Shown: positions 37,391 through 47,359 of the stretch, one piece after another
Layout: the number at the start of each line of letters is the position of its first letter
Numbering within the stretch: the first letter of the stretch is position 1
Origin: Blastomyces gilchristii SLH14081
Taxonomy: Eukaryota; Ascomycota; Eurotiomycetes; Onygenales; Ajellomycetaceae
Length of the DNA stretch: 64,000 bases
NCBI RefSeq assembly: GCF_000003855.2
Contig: NW_003101679.1
Location: forward strand, 2,093,276-2,157,275
Direction: 5' to 3'
Notes under the pieces: generated by a model
The model's database searches: none
The model's input: only the letters and a program-made list of their open reading frames with translations
Told to the model about the DNA's origin: nothing
Made by a program: the position numbers and the translations under genes

Positions 37391-38462
37391 ATGGCCCGGT
37401 GGCGTAGTGGTTAACTACGCTACCATGGAGCCCCAATTAGCGGCCTTCCCCCCGGGGAATGAATGCCAAGAGGGGGCAGGTTCGAACCCTGCGAGGGCCA
37501 TCTTAACCACAGCTTCCACTGTTAAGTCATAAAACAGTACCAGGGGCCCCCGGGTGCACTATAGTGAATCATTGTCAAGCTTAAGATGTCCATCCCAGGG
37601 GTCCCCGGGCACTAATTCTCACTGATCTTAGGGTTAACAGCTCCCTGGGCGCTTCAAGTTAGATCAGTACTAGAGTGATTGAGGTCTAGAGTGCTCGCAG
37701 GATAGTAAATCATTGTCAAGCTTAACTGGCCAGGCCTCATCCCCCTCACTCTAGGCACCCACTTCTGGGGAATGAGATTTAAAAACTATCCAATTAGGAC
37801 ACTCTGGGCCTAGCAAGGACCTAGGTGAGACGAGGCCTAGGCGCCCTTAATAGGTGGTTAGTGCAAGCAAGACCGTGACAGCCAATTGATAGGCTGAAAT
37901 GCTGAGATTGGCAGCCGGAAGGTTAGAGACTTAACTAGAATTGAGTAGCTCTGGTGTTATTCTTAGTGAGGATTTCACTTATGAGTAAGCTAGTTACAGA
38001 AGCTAGCTGGGCGGCAGCCCTTTAGAGGGAATGATAACCCCTGGAGCGGGCCTGAGAGGACAGAGGCAGTGATCAGTTATATAGAATGTTAAAATATGTA
38101 TATAGCTTAAGATGTAAACTGCAGAGATCTTGTTCTATAGCTCTCTTTACTGTACTTGTTTCCTTCTGTTCTTTTCTCTATCTATTTAATGTGTCTATCT
38201 TTAAGACTATGTTCTCTTTTCTTTTGTCATAATATTTTCAAATGATTTCAAACTATCAGAAGGTGTTGAAATACTGCAATTTATAAACAGTTTTTGTATT
38301 CTGAGCTGGAATTTTCTGATTTTGCATATTTGAAATTGATAAATGTATAATAGTTGACTCTATAGATATAGGAAAAACCCTGAGAACTAAAGATTCTCAG
38401 GTAGATGTTATAGTCTCTGACTGCATACATCTATAATTGAAGAATAATAATAATAATAATAA
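37391..38462 (+). mobile_element. SINE-2, long tRNA-derived SINE with a LINE-like 3' end
   Basis: A 1,072-bp insertion with the perfect 13-bp duplication tcagctgaaaacc at 37378-37390 and 38463-38475. The head is tRNA-like: GGCCCGGTGGCGTAGTGG (A box), B box GGTTCGAACCC at about 37480-37490, and a pairing CGAGGGCC end. A GC-rich body follows (37500 to about 38060) with no coding frame. From about 38060 the sequence becomes the 3' end of the LINE found at 60420-60811, including the hairpin and the AATTGAAGAA(TAA)n end. The head and body are undecayed, in strong contrast to their surroundings. It is probably young and mobilised by the LINE. Confidence 0.92.
37541..37735. repeat. Short internal direct repeats in the SINE-2 body
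   Basis: Two phrases each occur twice: CCAGGGG(C/T)CCCCGGG at about 37541 and 37594, and AGT(G/A)AATCATTGTCAAGCTTA at about 37562 and 37704. They suggest that the body grew by an internal tandem duplication or by fusion of related units. Confidence 0.75.
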
Positions 38463-38475
38463 TCAGCTGAAAACC

Positions 38476-38695
38476 TATGAAATTTCTATTCTTTCACCCT
38501 GAAGCTTCATCACATATGAAAACCTGTATTCTTCCGCCCCGAAGTTCCACTGTGTACACCACCATGTACACATATAAATATTCACTTCAATCACTGATTT
38601 TCACCTTTCTCTTTCTTTCCTTCTCTAACATTTTTCACTTTGTTATATAAGATCTATAAATATTATACCAATCTATTCGGCGTAGACCTCTTATA
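38476..38695 (+). repeat. Gypsy-1 copy A 3' LTR, last part
   Basis: Resumes after SINE-2 and runs to CGTAGACCTCTTATA. The final CA is mutated to TA. It is followed by the duplicated attaa and the LINE leader. Confidence 0.9.
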
Positions 38696-39895
38696 ATTAA
38701 GTATTAATGAAAGCTCTTCAGTCACTGAAAAAGTAATTCTTATTTAAAAGAATATGAAATTATGATAGAAAACATCTCTGTTTTTAATTCTTTGTAAGAA
38801 TATTGTGTATAATTCAGAGAAAAACATCTTACTTTTTCAAGAGAAGTAAAAAACTAATTCTAAGATGTTTTTTTTTTTTTGCATTAACTGCTGTAGAAGA
38901 ATGAGATAGAAACTACTAAGATATATACTACTATATACTCTCTATCAAGACTTTCTCTCTTCAGAGTCTTGATATTATAGAGAATATAAGTCTGTTTCTA
39001 TATAATAATAAAAATATTATCAGTGAGATGTAGAGGAACTGATTATTTATATCTTAAAATAGAAGACTTTATCAATGATTATATTAATATAGAGTTAATT
39101 CTTAAATTCAATAGAAATCTAGTGTTACTATTCTCAATTTCTTGCATAATTTATTGAATATTAAGATATTAAAACTAGATTTAATATATCTCACTATGCA
39201 GAGATCAAAGACTCAGTCAGACCTTGAAATATACTGATTTTATAGTTGTTGATGTGTCATTGTTCACTGATTAAGTATCAAATACTGTTACTTAGATATC
39301 TTTTTGCATTTTTCTGCTGAGAATGAGTCAGATTGAGAGGAGCGATACAAGAATGAGACTTAGCATTGATGTCTTGATATATCAAAGACAGACAGAGTTT
39401 TCACAGAGATTATACTTCAGATATGTTTATTAATTATATGCTTGATATTATTACTGAGATATCTTTTTGTATTTTTCTGCTAGAAATGAGCCAGATTGAG
39501 AAGAGTGATATGAGAGAGGGACTTAGCATTGATGTTTTGAAACATCAAAGATAGACAGGGTTTTCACAGAGATTGCTTCTCAGATATCTTCACAATCACA
39601 GATCAGGGATCTTTCAATCTCAAGAAGATTCGTGCATATGACTAGGTCTCTTCATCTTACAATTTGTATGCCAATTTGGCCCGGGGTTGTGGTGTGATAG
39701 GGGTGAATGTGGGATAATCCCACACAGAAGTTTTGAACAACATCAGGTTCACATTTGACTGGATAACTTCACCACCACACGGGGTATGGGGTCGGCGATG
39801 GGGTCAAAATGCTCATATAATCGAGGGCTCTGCGATGGGGCTATCGGCGGGTTCTTAGTCGAAGAATTGAGCGAGTTGGTGGTGGAGCGGTTGGG
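38696..39895 (-). mobile_element. LINE copy 2, 5' leader
   Basis: Minus-strand continuation of 20363-24242, homologous to 2255-3312 of copy 1 and to 44195-45240 of copy 3. The leader frame found in the other two copies is destroyed here. A partly duplicated block (39290-39400 and 39465-39575) repeats the TTTTGTATTTTTCTGC/GATGTTTTGAAACATC region. The outer 240 bp (39655-39895) keep CC, GG and CG. The 5' end is set by comparison and is accurate only to about 20 bp. Confidence 0.85.
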
Positions 39896-40038
39896 TTCAA
39901 AGATAGAGATATTTATAGTAAAATAAATATACAAGTCAAGAGAGATAGTATAAGTAAGTATTAAATAAGTATTATAGTAAGCTGATAATAATAAGAAATA
40001 TAGTAGTAATATAATATTAATAATATTTAATAGTGTAT
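39896..40038. other. Unassigned AT-rich strip between the two TE blocks
   Basis: 143 bp rich in TA steps and almost without C. It resembles no element in the window. If LINE copy 2 had inserted simply, the rest of the copy D LTR should start here, but it does not. It may be original target DNA of gypsy-2 copy A or a filler at a rearrangement joint. Confidence 0.5.
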
Positions 40039-40210
40039 TGTGGTTCGGAAGAAAAGAACGTACAATCACTGAATAATAACACGGTCACTTCTGAACATGC
40101 TTACAAATGTAAAAGAGGCTCTAGCAGCCACTAATTAATTTAGATAACATATATAAGAAGCGAGTGTACGCCTGTAATTGTATGCTGACTCCAGCAATCC
40201 TTGAATGACA
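40039..40210 (+). repeat. Gypsy-2 copy A 5' LTR
   Basis: 172 bp, TGTGGTTCGGAAGAA...GAATGACA, matching 50322-50487 and 58898-59063. It contains the shared block CACTAATTAATTTAGATAA and a TATATAAGAAG box-like element at about 40150-40161, which could be the transcription start region. It is moderately decayed. Confidence 0.88.
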
Positions 40211-40216
40211 TCTGAT

Positions 40217-42200
40217 AGCATGTCTAAAAACTGGTGAGAAGTGCAGGCTTTTTCAGAGTGTGATAATTTCATCTACAAAGTAATTCATAGTTATCATGTC
40301 AGTGTGGTTCTAAATGTCTCAAAAGATAGCATATAAAGAAGCAGTGAGGAGAAGCGCATCTGATTGATACTGCTCTGCTTGTTAAGAGAAAACTTCACAC
40401 TCAGGTGAATGTCATGTATGTGAACAGATGAGATGTGAGAAAAGAAAAAAGAAGAATGAGAGCAGTAAACCAGATTCAAAGAAGTTCACTCTCTACTCAG
40501 AAGAATAAAAAGAGAAAGAGATGATCATTATCAGAGTTATATGATAATAACAGCAATCATATAATAATATAATGATAGACACTGTATAATCAATGAAAAA
40601 TCACTGAAATGAACATCTTCTCTAGTTAATATAAATAATAACATTCTTCTCTGCTATCTGAACTGAAAGGTATGCAGAACCACTCAGAGAGTTTACTCAA
40701 AACAGTAAGAAAAGTAACTGAGATCACTGAACTGAAAGTGAAACTCTGTATATATACAAGAATTCTAAATGAGATTCAGGTCTTCTATACACAGTGATAG
40801 ACTGAGATAAAAGCTAAGTAACAATTAGTATTCACTGAGAATTAAGTATTCACTATAAAGAGCTTCACTGATGCAATTATCATCATTAATAAGAATAGAG
40901 AAAATCAGGTTATAGATCTGCAGTGAGATATTGAATGCTTGTATAGATAGATAATCACATTGAATCTGAAGATCTTATCATAATTATTCATAACCTCTTC
41001 AGAAGTGTATATATCATCTGAGACTGCTGCATATGATGAGATTTCAAGCATGAAATATATCAAGTCAGATGATCTGCTCAAGTTATTAAGCTTTAATGAC
41101 AACTGAAAAAATAATGCTGCAATCAGCTGACTAAGTCAGATGCAATTATATTATCAAATTCAATATGAACTCACAGACAGATAGTTAATAAAATTTCAAC
41201 AAGTCTTAAGATCTGCTGTGTTTCTATGTAGAAAAGCAAAGTCATTATAAATAAGTAATGAAAAAATAAATCTTACAGACTTAGAGTGATATTCATTTCT
41301 ATAAATATGAAATGAGTGTTTCAAATGAATCTTACAAAACTTTGAGAAAGTGAATATATAAAATAAGTATTATAAATGCTTCACTGAGTGTAGATAAGTG
41401 AGTGATCTTATATTATACTTCACACACTTCAGCTTACACTATCTCATATTGAATGAGAAGCTTTCAATATCTTTCTATTTACAGATCTTTATTCATGATC
41501 TTACATCTGAGTTCAGAGCAGAATGAAAATGCTTAATCTTATAATCAGACTCAGTGAAAGAAGCATACAATATTCTCATTATACAGAAATAAGTGAGTCA
41601 ATTATAGTAGAAAATACTGCAATTGAGTATGTCTTAGCAGAGAACAGATAATCAAACTTCTATAATCCAAGTTACACACTCAGATGTAATGAATCTAGAT
41701 TTCAATATCATTATTAAAGTAATGAACTTTCTGAAAAAGAGATTCTCTAAGTGAAAATCTTGATATTATAAGTATTGAGCTTGCTTCAACTGCAGATATT
41801 AAAATCATGATATAAAAGATTGCACACAGTGTGTATAGTCAAGCAAAGTAAGAGAGTTAAAAAACTAGCAGAATCAGTGTGTTCAGAGACACTCACTGAT
41901 ATTCTATAAAAAGTCTTTAAAGTAAAAGAGATATCTGTGTTAGAAGACTCACTAAATTCTGTGAATATAAAGAGAAAGCAGGCTTCTGACTGAGATGCAG
42001 GTAAGAATGAAGCAGACACTCATCTCAATGTCTTATGACCTGAAATATTAATATATAGAGAGCACTTGAGTAAGAATTAAGAGATGACTGTAAAAGTATT
42101 AGTGAACACAGAAGCTTTTATATAATATATTAATGATTATATAATCTGAAGACTGAAAGAGATTCACTGAGTGAAGGATTTTCAATGTATAAGATTGTCT
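40217..42200 (+). pseudogene. Gypsy-2 gag and protease, decayed, copy A
   Basis: Begins just inside the LTR at an ATG (TAGCATGTCTAAAAA) shared with copy B. Fragments in three frames match copy B along the whole length. A Cys-poor but likely knuckle-type region lies at about 41770-41840. The protease is at about 42090-42150, where VLVNTEAFI stands for the Asp-Ser/Thr-Gly active site (Gly now Glu). The antisense frames seen here (for example 41786-42019) are not shared with copy B and are probably accidental. Non-functional. Confidence 0.75.
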
Positions 42201-42689
42201 GATAACTGATATTTAGTATTATGTGCAAGAGTAAGAGTTCTCTTATACTTTGAAGAATAATCTTACTATCTTTTCGCATAAGAGCTGCAGAATGTGAAAT
42301 ATAATCTTATTCTTAAACTTAATTAGTTTCAAAGATTTAATCTGCAGATTCAATGATGTACATGTCATATAAAGTTAACTGATAGAAAGAAAACAGTTCA
42401 TACAATTCTATTAACTGATATGAGAAGATCATTTCATATCTCTGATACAGAAGAGTTAAATCTGCTTATACATTAATAAGTAAAGAGAATGATTTATAAG
42501 ATCTTATCTGAAAGCATTCTGTATGTTATATAGAATCTGAAAGAGAAGAAAATCAAGATAAAGAATATATAAGAGAATAAGTGTATGAAGAAACTTCTGA
42601 AGAAGTATACAAAGATCTTCTGAACAGATCTTTCACTAGAATTACTGTCAGAATAAGAATTCATACATGAGATTGACACAGAGGACATA

Positions 42690-44174
42690 AAATCAGTTAA
42701 TCAAAATGTGTACTCTCTGTCACAGACACATCTGAAAGAACAGAAGTATTAGATCACAGACCATCTAGAACATAATCTTATGCAACTCTCATTAAGCATA
42801 AGAGGCTTCCCAGTTCTATTTGTAAAAAAGATAGATGAGAAGTGATGAATGTGTATTAATTATCAAGCACTTAACAAGCTTATGATCAAGAATAGATACT
42901 TATTACTATGAATTCAACAAGAGTTGAATACAGTTGAAAACATCTAATATCTATTGAAGATTGATCTTCTCTCAGAATATTGATAGATTTATGTAGATAA
43001 ACTATCAGTACTGTGAACTATGTTTAATATATAATAAGAGAAGTTTCACTTACTGATAATATCATTCAGTCTGATAAATGCACTTATCATATTTTAAATA
43101 ATAATGAATATGATTCTTTATAAACAGAATGAAATCTCATATCTTATATATCTGAATAATATTCTAGTCTTCTAAAACTTATATAATGAATATCTGAAGT
43201 ATCTTGATGAAGTGTTTATAACTCTGACAGAGTATAAGCTCTACATTAAATTAACAAAGTGTGTGTTTAAAATGAAAGATTTGGAGTTTATAGAATATAT
43301 AGTAAGTGATGACTGTATACATCTCATTCTGAAGAATTTGAATATCATAGTGAATTGATCACAGCTGAGAAATATACATTATATATAACAGTTTCTTAAG
43401 TTAATCTCATATTATCACAGATTTATCAAGGATTTCACATGAATAGCTGCATCACTCTCAGATCTCTTAAGAGAAATGAATACTAATCTGTGAAAGAAGA
43501 AGTTTTGTTCAATTATCTGAAATATTATGTGTGAAGAGGCCTTTCTCACACTGAGAAAATGTGTGATAATATTTTCAGTGCTTATTTAATCAGATTGTGA
43601 TAAATCTTTCTACATTGAGATAAATGCATCTGAATGAGCTGAGTAAGAATGACAAGCTGCACTCAGTGATGTATAATGATAGAAAACTATCAGACATTAA
43701 ACTCAATTACTTAGTGTATGAAAAGAAATTACTGACAATTAAGCATACACTAGCAGTGTGAAATAGATATATTGACAACAGATATATAATAACAGTGATC
43801 ACAGATTATAAAAGCCTCATCTATTTACAATTAATAATAAAATCTTTCAAATACTTAGCATGTTGAATCTCAGAGTTTTAAGTATATAATCTTCATATTA
43901 AATACTGAAAGAGATCAGATGCTGTAGTATCTGATACAATCAGTCACAGATCTGATTTCATGAGTGAGAGTTCTATGAATTAAGTATAAGAGAAGTTCAT
44001 ATTAAATGTACTGAGAGAATACAAGAAATTAGAATAAGTGAATATAATAATCTCTTACTTAAAGAATGATAAGATATTAGATAATAAGCATCATATAAAA
44101 GTAGTAGAAGAGATGCTTTTAAACTTCAAGCTGAGAAAATTGAAAAATGATATTATGCTTTACTATGATCTAGA
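42690..44174 (+). pseudogene. Gypsy-2 RT, RNase H and integrase start, decayed, copy A
   Basis: RT: a VKK.D..L..C..Y..LNK...KNRY-like segment is at about 42800-42910, a KIDLLSEY-like segment at about 42958-42985, and the signature YLNNILVF at about 43150-43172 (both Asp of YxDD now Asn). RNase H follows at about 43600-43960, with FYIEINASE for the first catalytic Asp region. The integrase zinc domain starts about 44050 and is cut at 44174 by LINE copy 3, continuing at 60825. Stops interrupt all parts. Confidence 0.82.
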
Positions 44175-45731
44175 CGGTTTTTAAAACATTCAGATCAATG
44201 AATCAACCGCTCCACCACGAACTCGCTCGATTTTTCGAATAAGAACCTGCCGATAGATCCATAGAAAAGCCCTCGATCATACAAGTATTTTGACCACATC
44301 GCCGACCGCATACCCCGTGTGGTGGTGGAGTTATCCAGCCAAACGTGAACCAGACATTGTTTGATACTCTTGTGTGAGATTATCCCCCGTTCACCCCTAT
44401 CACACCACAACCCCGGGCCAAATTGTCATACAAATTGTAAAGTGAAGAGACCCAGCCATATGCGCCAATCTTCTTGATTTCGGAAGATCTCTGATCTTGT
44501 AATTGTGGAGATATCTGAGAAGCGACCTCCACGAAAACCCTGTCCATGTTTGATGTTTCAAAACATCAACGCCAAGTCTCACCCTCGTACCGCCCTTCTC
44601 AATCTGGCCCATCCTCAGCAGAAAAATACAAAAAGATACCTCAGCAACAGCATTTGATACATAATCAGCAGACAATGAGTCAACAGCACATGAACAACTA
44701 TAAAATCAGTATACTTCAAGATCTGACTGAGGTTTTGATCCCTGCACAGTGAGATATATTAAATCTAGTTTTAATATCTCAATATTCAATTGATTCTGCA
44801 AGAGATTGAGAACAGCAATACTAGGTTTCTATTGAATTTGAGAATTAACTCTATATGAATATAATCATTGACAAAGTCTTCTATTTTGAGATATAAATAA
44901 CCAGTTCTCTACATCTCACTGACAATATTTATATTATTATATAGAAACAGACTTATATTCTCTATAATATCAAGACTCTGAAGAGAGAAAGTCTTGATAG
45001 AGAATATACAGTAATGCATATTTTAGCAGTTTCTATCTCATTCTTCTGCAGCAGTTAATGCAAAAAAAAAAGATCTTAGAAATAGTTTTTTACTTCTCTT
45101 GAAAAAGTAAGGTGTTTTTCTCCGGGTTTTATACAATATTCTTACAAAGAATTAAAAACAGAGTTATTTTCTGTCATAATTTCACATTCTTTTAAGTAAG
45201 AATTACTTTTTCAGTGGCTGAAGAGCTTTCATTAATACTTAATTCTTTTTTACACTCTTTATTAACTGATTTGAGTTGCACACTTGTTGTGTGAGAAGAA
45301 TTGAATGATTTAGAATAAAATTAAATAGTTTTAATCAATTTCTCTGCAAAAAATTGATTTATTTTTTATCAGTTTTTCTCTCAAAAACTGTCATATTATC
45401 TGATTTATTATCAATTAATATCATACTGTTTCTCACTGTATCTCAAGAAAGAGATTATAAAGACTTTATTAATTTATCTTAAAAATTCATTTTAGTGAAT
45501 TAGATTCTCTTCAAAAATCTAATCTAGTTCCTGAACTAGTGTGAAAAAAATCTGATATTTTATACATAAAAGTCTTTTATTCTTCTTTTGAAATAGTCTG
45601 ATCAACTTTTCAATTGAAATCAGACTTAGAATTCTTTTAATTGAAACAGTCTTATTAACTTTTCAATTCAAAACAGTGCAATAAATCTCTCAATTGAAAT
45701 AGTCTGATCAACTTTTCATTGAATGAGAATA
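44175..45731 (+). other. LINE 5' leader, copy 3
   Basis: The first 480 bp (to about 44660) keep CC, GG and CG almost as in a normal genome sequence, while the remainder is decayed. It contains the conserved leader frame (44546-44752) and the A-run at 45061-45070. Two minus-strand frames (44195-44410, 44400-44675) are open only because this end is spared; I see no support for them as genes. Confidence 0.7.
44546..44752 (+). CDS. Conserved leader frame of the LINE, copy 3
   Basis: 68 codons, equivalent to 2762-2992 on the minus strand in copy 1. The two products agree at most positions and end at the same stop after LIPAQ. The frame is open upstream in phase for eight more codons without an ATG in this copy, up to a TGA that is present in all three copies. 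It lies about 980 bp before ORF1. No domain is recognised. It could be an upstream ORF with a regulatory effect, or the end of a captured fragment. Confidence 0.35.
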   Translation: MFDVSKHQRQVSPSYRPSQSGPSSAEKYKKIPQQQHLIHNQQTMSQQHMNNYKISILQDLTEVLIPAQ

Positions 45732-47330
45732 ATGAGTTCAAAGATACACTCAGATGATATGGAAAAAGATGCTTTCTCAAATGCTATTCCTGAGATTGAA
45801 ATTCTGAAGAGAAGAAAAAGAGGAAATAGAGAAATAACAAGTTCTTGAAATACAGTAACTTGAAAAAGTAAGCAAGATTCCTGAAAAGCAGTATCTGAAT
45901 AAGATGAATGAAGAAGTTCTATTAATTCTTCATGCTGAGACTAGATAACTACTGAAGATGATCAAGTTCAAACTTGAAATTTCAAACATAGTTCAAAAAA
46001 CATTGAAAATTCCTAGTATAATCACTGACTCTTTACTTTACTCTTCTTCTTTGTCTACTTCTTCTTCTTCTTTTTCAAATCAGAAGTAAATATATGCTTA
46101 AGCAGCTGAATCTGCTGTCTCTAAATCTGCTATCTCAAAATCTGCTTAAAATCCTGAATAAACTGAGAAGAATACTGCTCATACTTCTATTCATAAAAAA
46201 TTGAAAAAATAATGTAAAAAGAGAAAAACTTCTAAATCTTCAGAAATAGAAGACTTATTCTCAAAGTCTTAAATCAGAATATCTTATAGAGAAACAGACT
46301 AAAGTTAAATCTCATTTTTAGATTTAGAAATGATAATAATCAGCAGTGCTTTTCTCAGTTAATGACTGATATTGAAGTTCAAAAACCAGTTATAGTTTCA
46401 ATTGAGTCATTCTTCTTTGAAAACTTCATCATTCTGACTACAATGTCTGAATTCAGTGCAGAATTTCTTATTCATAATTAGAATCTCTGAAAATCAGCAG
46501 TAGAATCTTTGTTAAACACAATAATTCTATCTGAGAGAGATGAAAAGTGAAATAAATTCATTCTTTATAGTATTTCAGTTGAAATTTTTGACTGTGAAGA
46601 AGAAATACTACTTCTTAAAAATAAATTAGAAGAATACAATTCTATTCAACTGAGAAAAGAGTCTGTATAACTAAATTCAATGAAGTTCAGATAAAGTAGA
46701 AGAAATGTCTCTATTCTAATATATACAAAGACACTTGAATAATCAAAGATCTCTGAAGTAAGAGTAGCAGATTTGAAAATGAGAGTTCATGAATACAAAG
46801 ACTCAAGAATGAATCTCAAAGCTCAAACACAGTGTTCAAACTGTCAAAGATATGAACACTTTGTAATCTCTTATTTTAGAGAGTCAAAATATGCATTCTA
46901 TACTAGAGATCACAAAACTAGTGAGCATAAATGTGAAACTTGCTCAAAAGGAGATGAAATATGTTAATACACTCTATTTAAATAATCTAATTATAATGTA
47001 AAACATATATCTTGTTCAAAACAATGTATATTTGCTTCAAGAACTCAAAAGAACTGAAGAAAAGATAAAGCTCACAGTCAATCTAGAACTGAAGAGAATA
47101 GTCAAGCCTGTAAATCTATAACTACAAGCTTAAAAAGAAGAAGCTTTTAACTATCTAAATCTTCAAACTGCAATTCTTCAGCTAAATGTAAACAGAATTT
47201 GAAGCCTCCAACTTCTGTTAAGATTAGAGAATTGAGAAATGACTGTGATAATAAACTAGATATAATACAAGCAGTTAAGATTTCTACTTTTCAGAATAGC
47301 TCTAATCTACTATCTGATGATAATGATTAG
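45732..47330 (+). pseudogene. LINE ORF1 (gag-like), decayed, copy 3
   Basis: ATG at 45732 (MSSKIHSDDMEKDAF) and stop TAG at 47328-47330. The open piece 46773-46967 carries the knuckle region: QCSNCQRYEHFVISY (last Cys now Tyr), then an AFYTRDHKTSEHKCETC segment, so the two-knuckle plan of copy 1 is visible. The N-terminal third is charged and coiled-coil-like (LKRRKRG..., QQ-rich). A Ser-rich run lies near 46020-46080. Multiple stops and likely frameshifts make it non-functional. The end leads after 29 bp into ORF2. Confidence 0.86.
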
Positions 47331-47359
47331 ATTCTATTCTATCTCTACTCTCTTTTAGT

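Larger units (their letters stand above)
24243..38695 (+). mobile_element. Gypsy-1 copy A, complete, with nested gypsy-3 and SINE-2
   Basis: A plus-strand element in the leader of LINE copy 2, with duplication attaa at 24238-24242 and 38696-38700. The 5' LTR is split by gypsy-3 (24243-24513 and 32160-32208), the internal part runs 32209-37291, and the 3' LTR is split by SINE-2 (37292-37390 and 38476-38695). Native length is about 5.7 kb. A purine-rich tract (about 37277-37287, AAAGAGAGAAG) precedes the 3' LTR. It is the best-preserved gypsy-1 copy here for reading gene order. Confidence 0.92.
40039..44174 (+). mobile_element. Gypsy-2 copy A, 5' part
   Basis: A plus-strand Ty3/mdg4 element: 5' LTR 40039-40210, gag-protease to about 42150, RT and RNase H about 42690-43990, and the start of integrase to 44174. 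LINE copy 3 interrupts it, and it resumes at 60812. It is homologous throughout to copy B (50322-54970). Its 3' end lies outside the window, so its own target duplication cannot be checked. Confidence 0.9.

Noticed and set aside
39749..40069. A 106-codon minus-strand gene across the LINE/gypsy-2 joint
   Set aside because: It crosses an element boundary, the AT-rich strip and an LTR start, and its sequence is low in complexity. It has no homologue in the other LINE or LTR copies.
40294..42688. Small minus-strand genes in gypsy-2 copy A (for example 40294-40479, 41786-42019, 42494-42688)
   Set aside because: They lie opposite gag and pol relics. A few recur in copy B only because the sense sequence is shared. 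No stop or start pattern points to selection on that strand.
44195..44675. Two minus-strand frames opposite the LINE 5' end
   Set aside because: They are open because this end is undecayed. Matching frames in copy 1 (2795-3061, 2839-3048 on the plus strand) overlap the sense leader frame and show no independent support.
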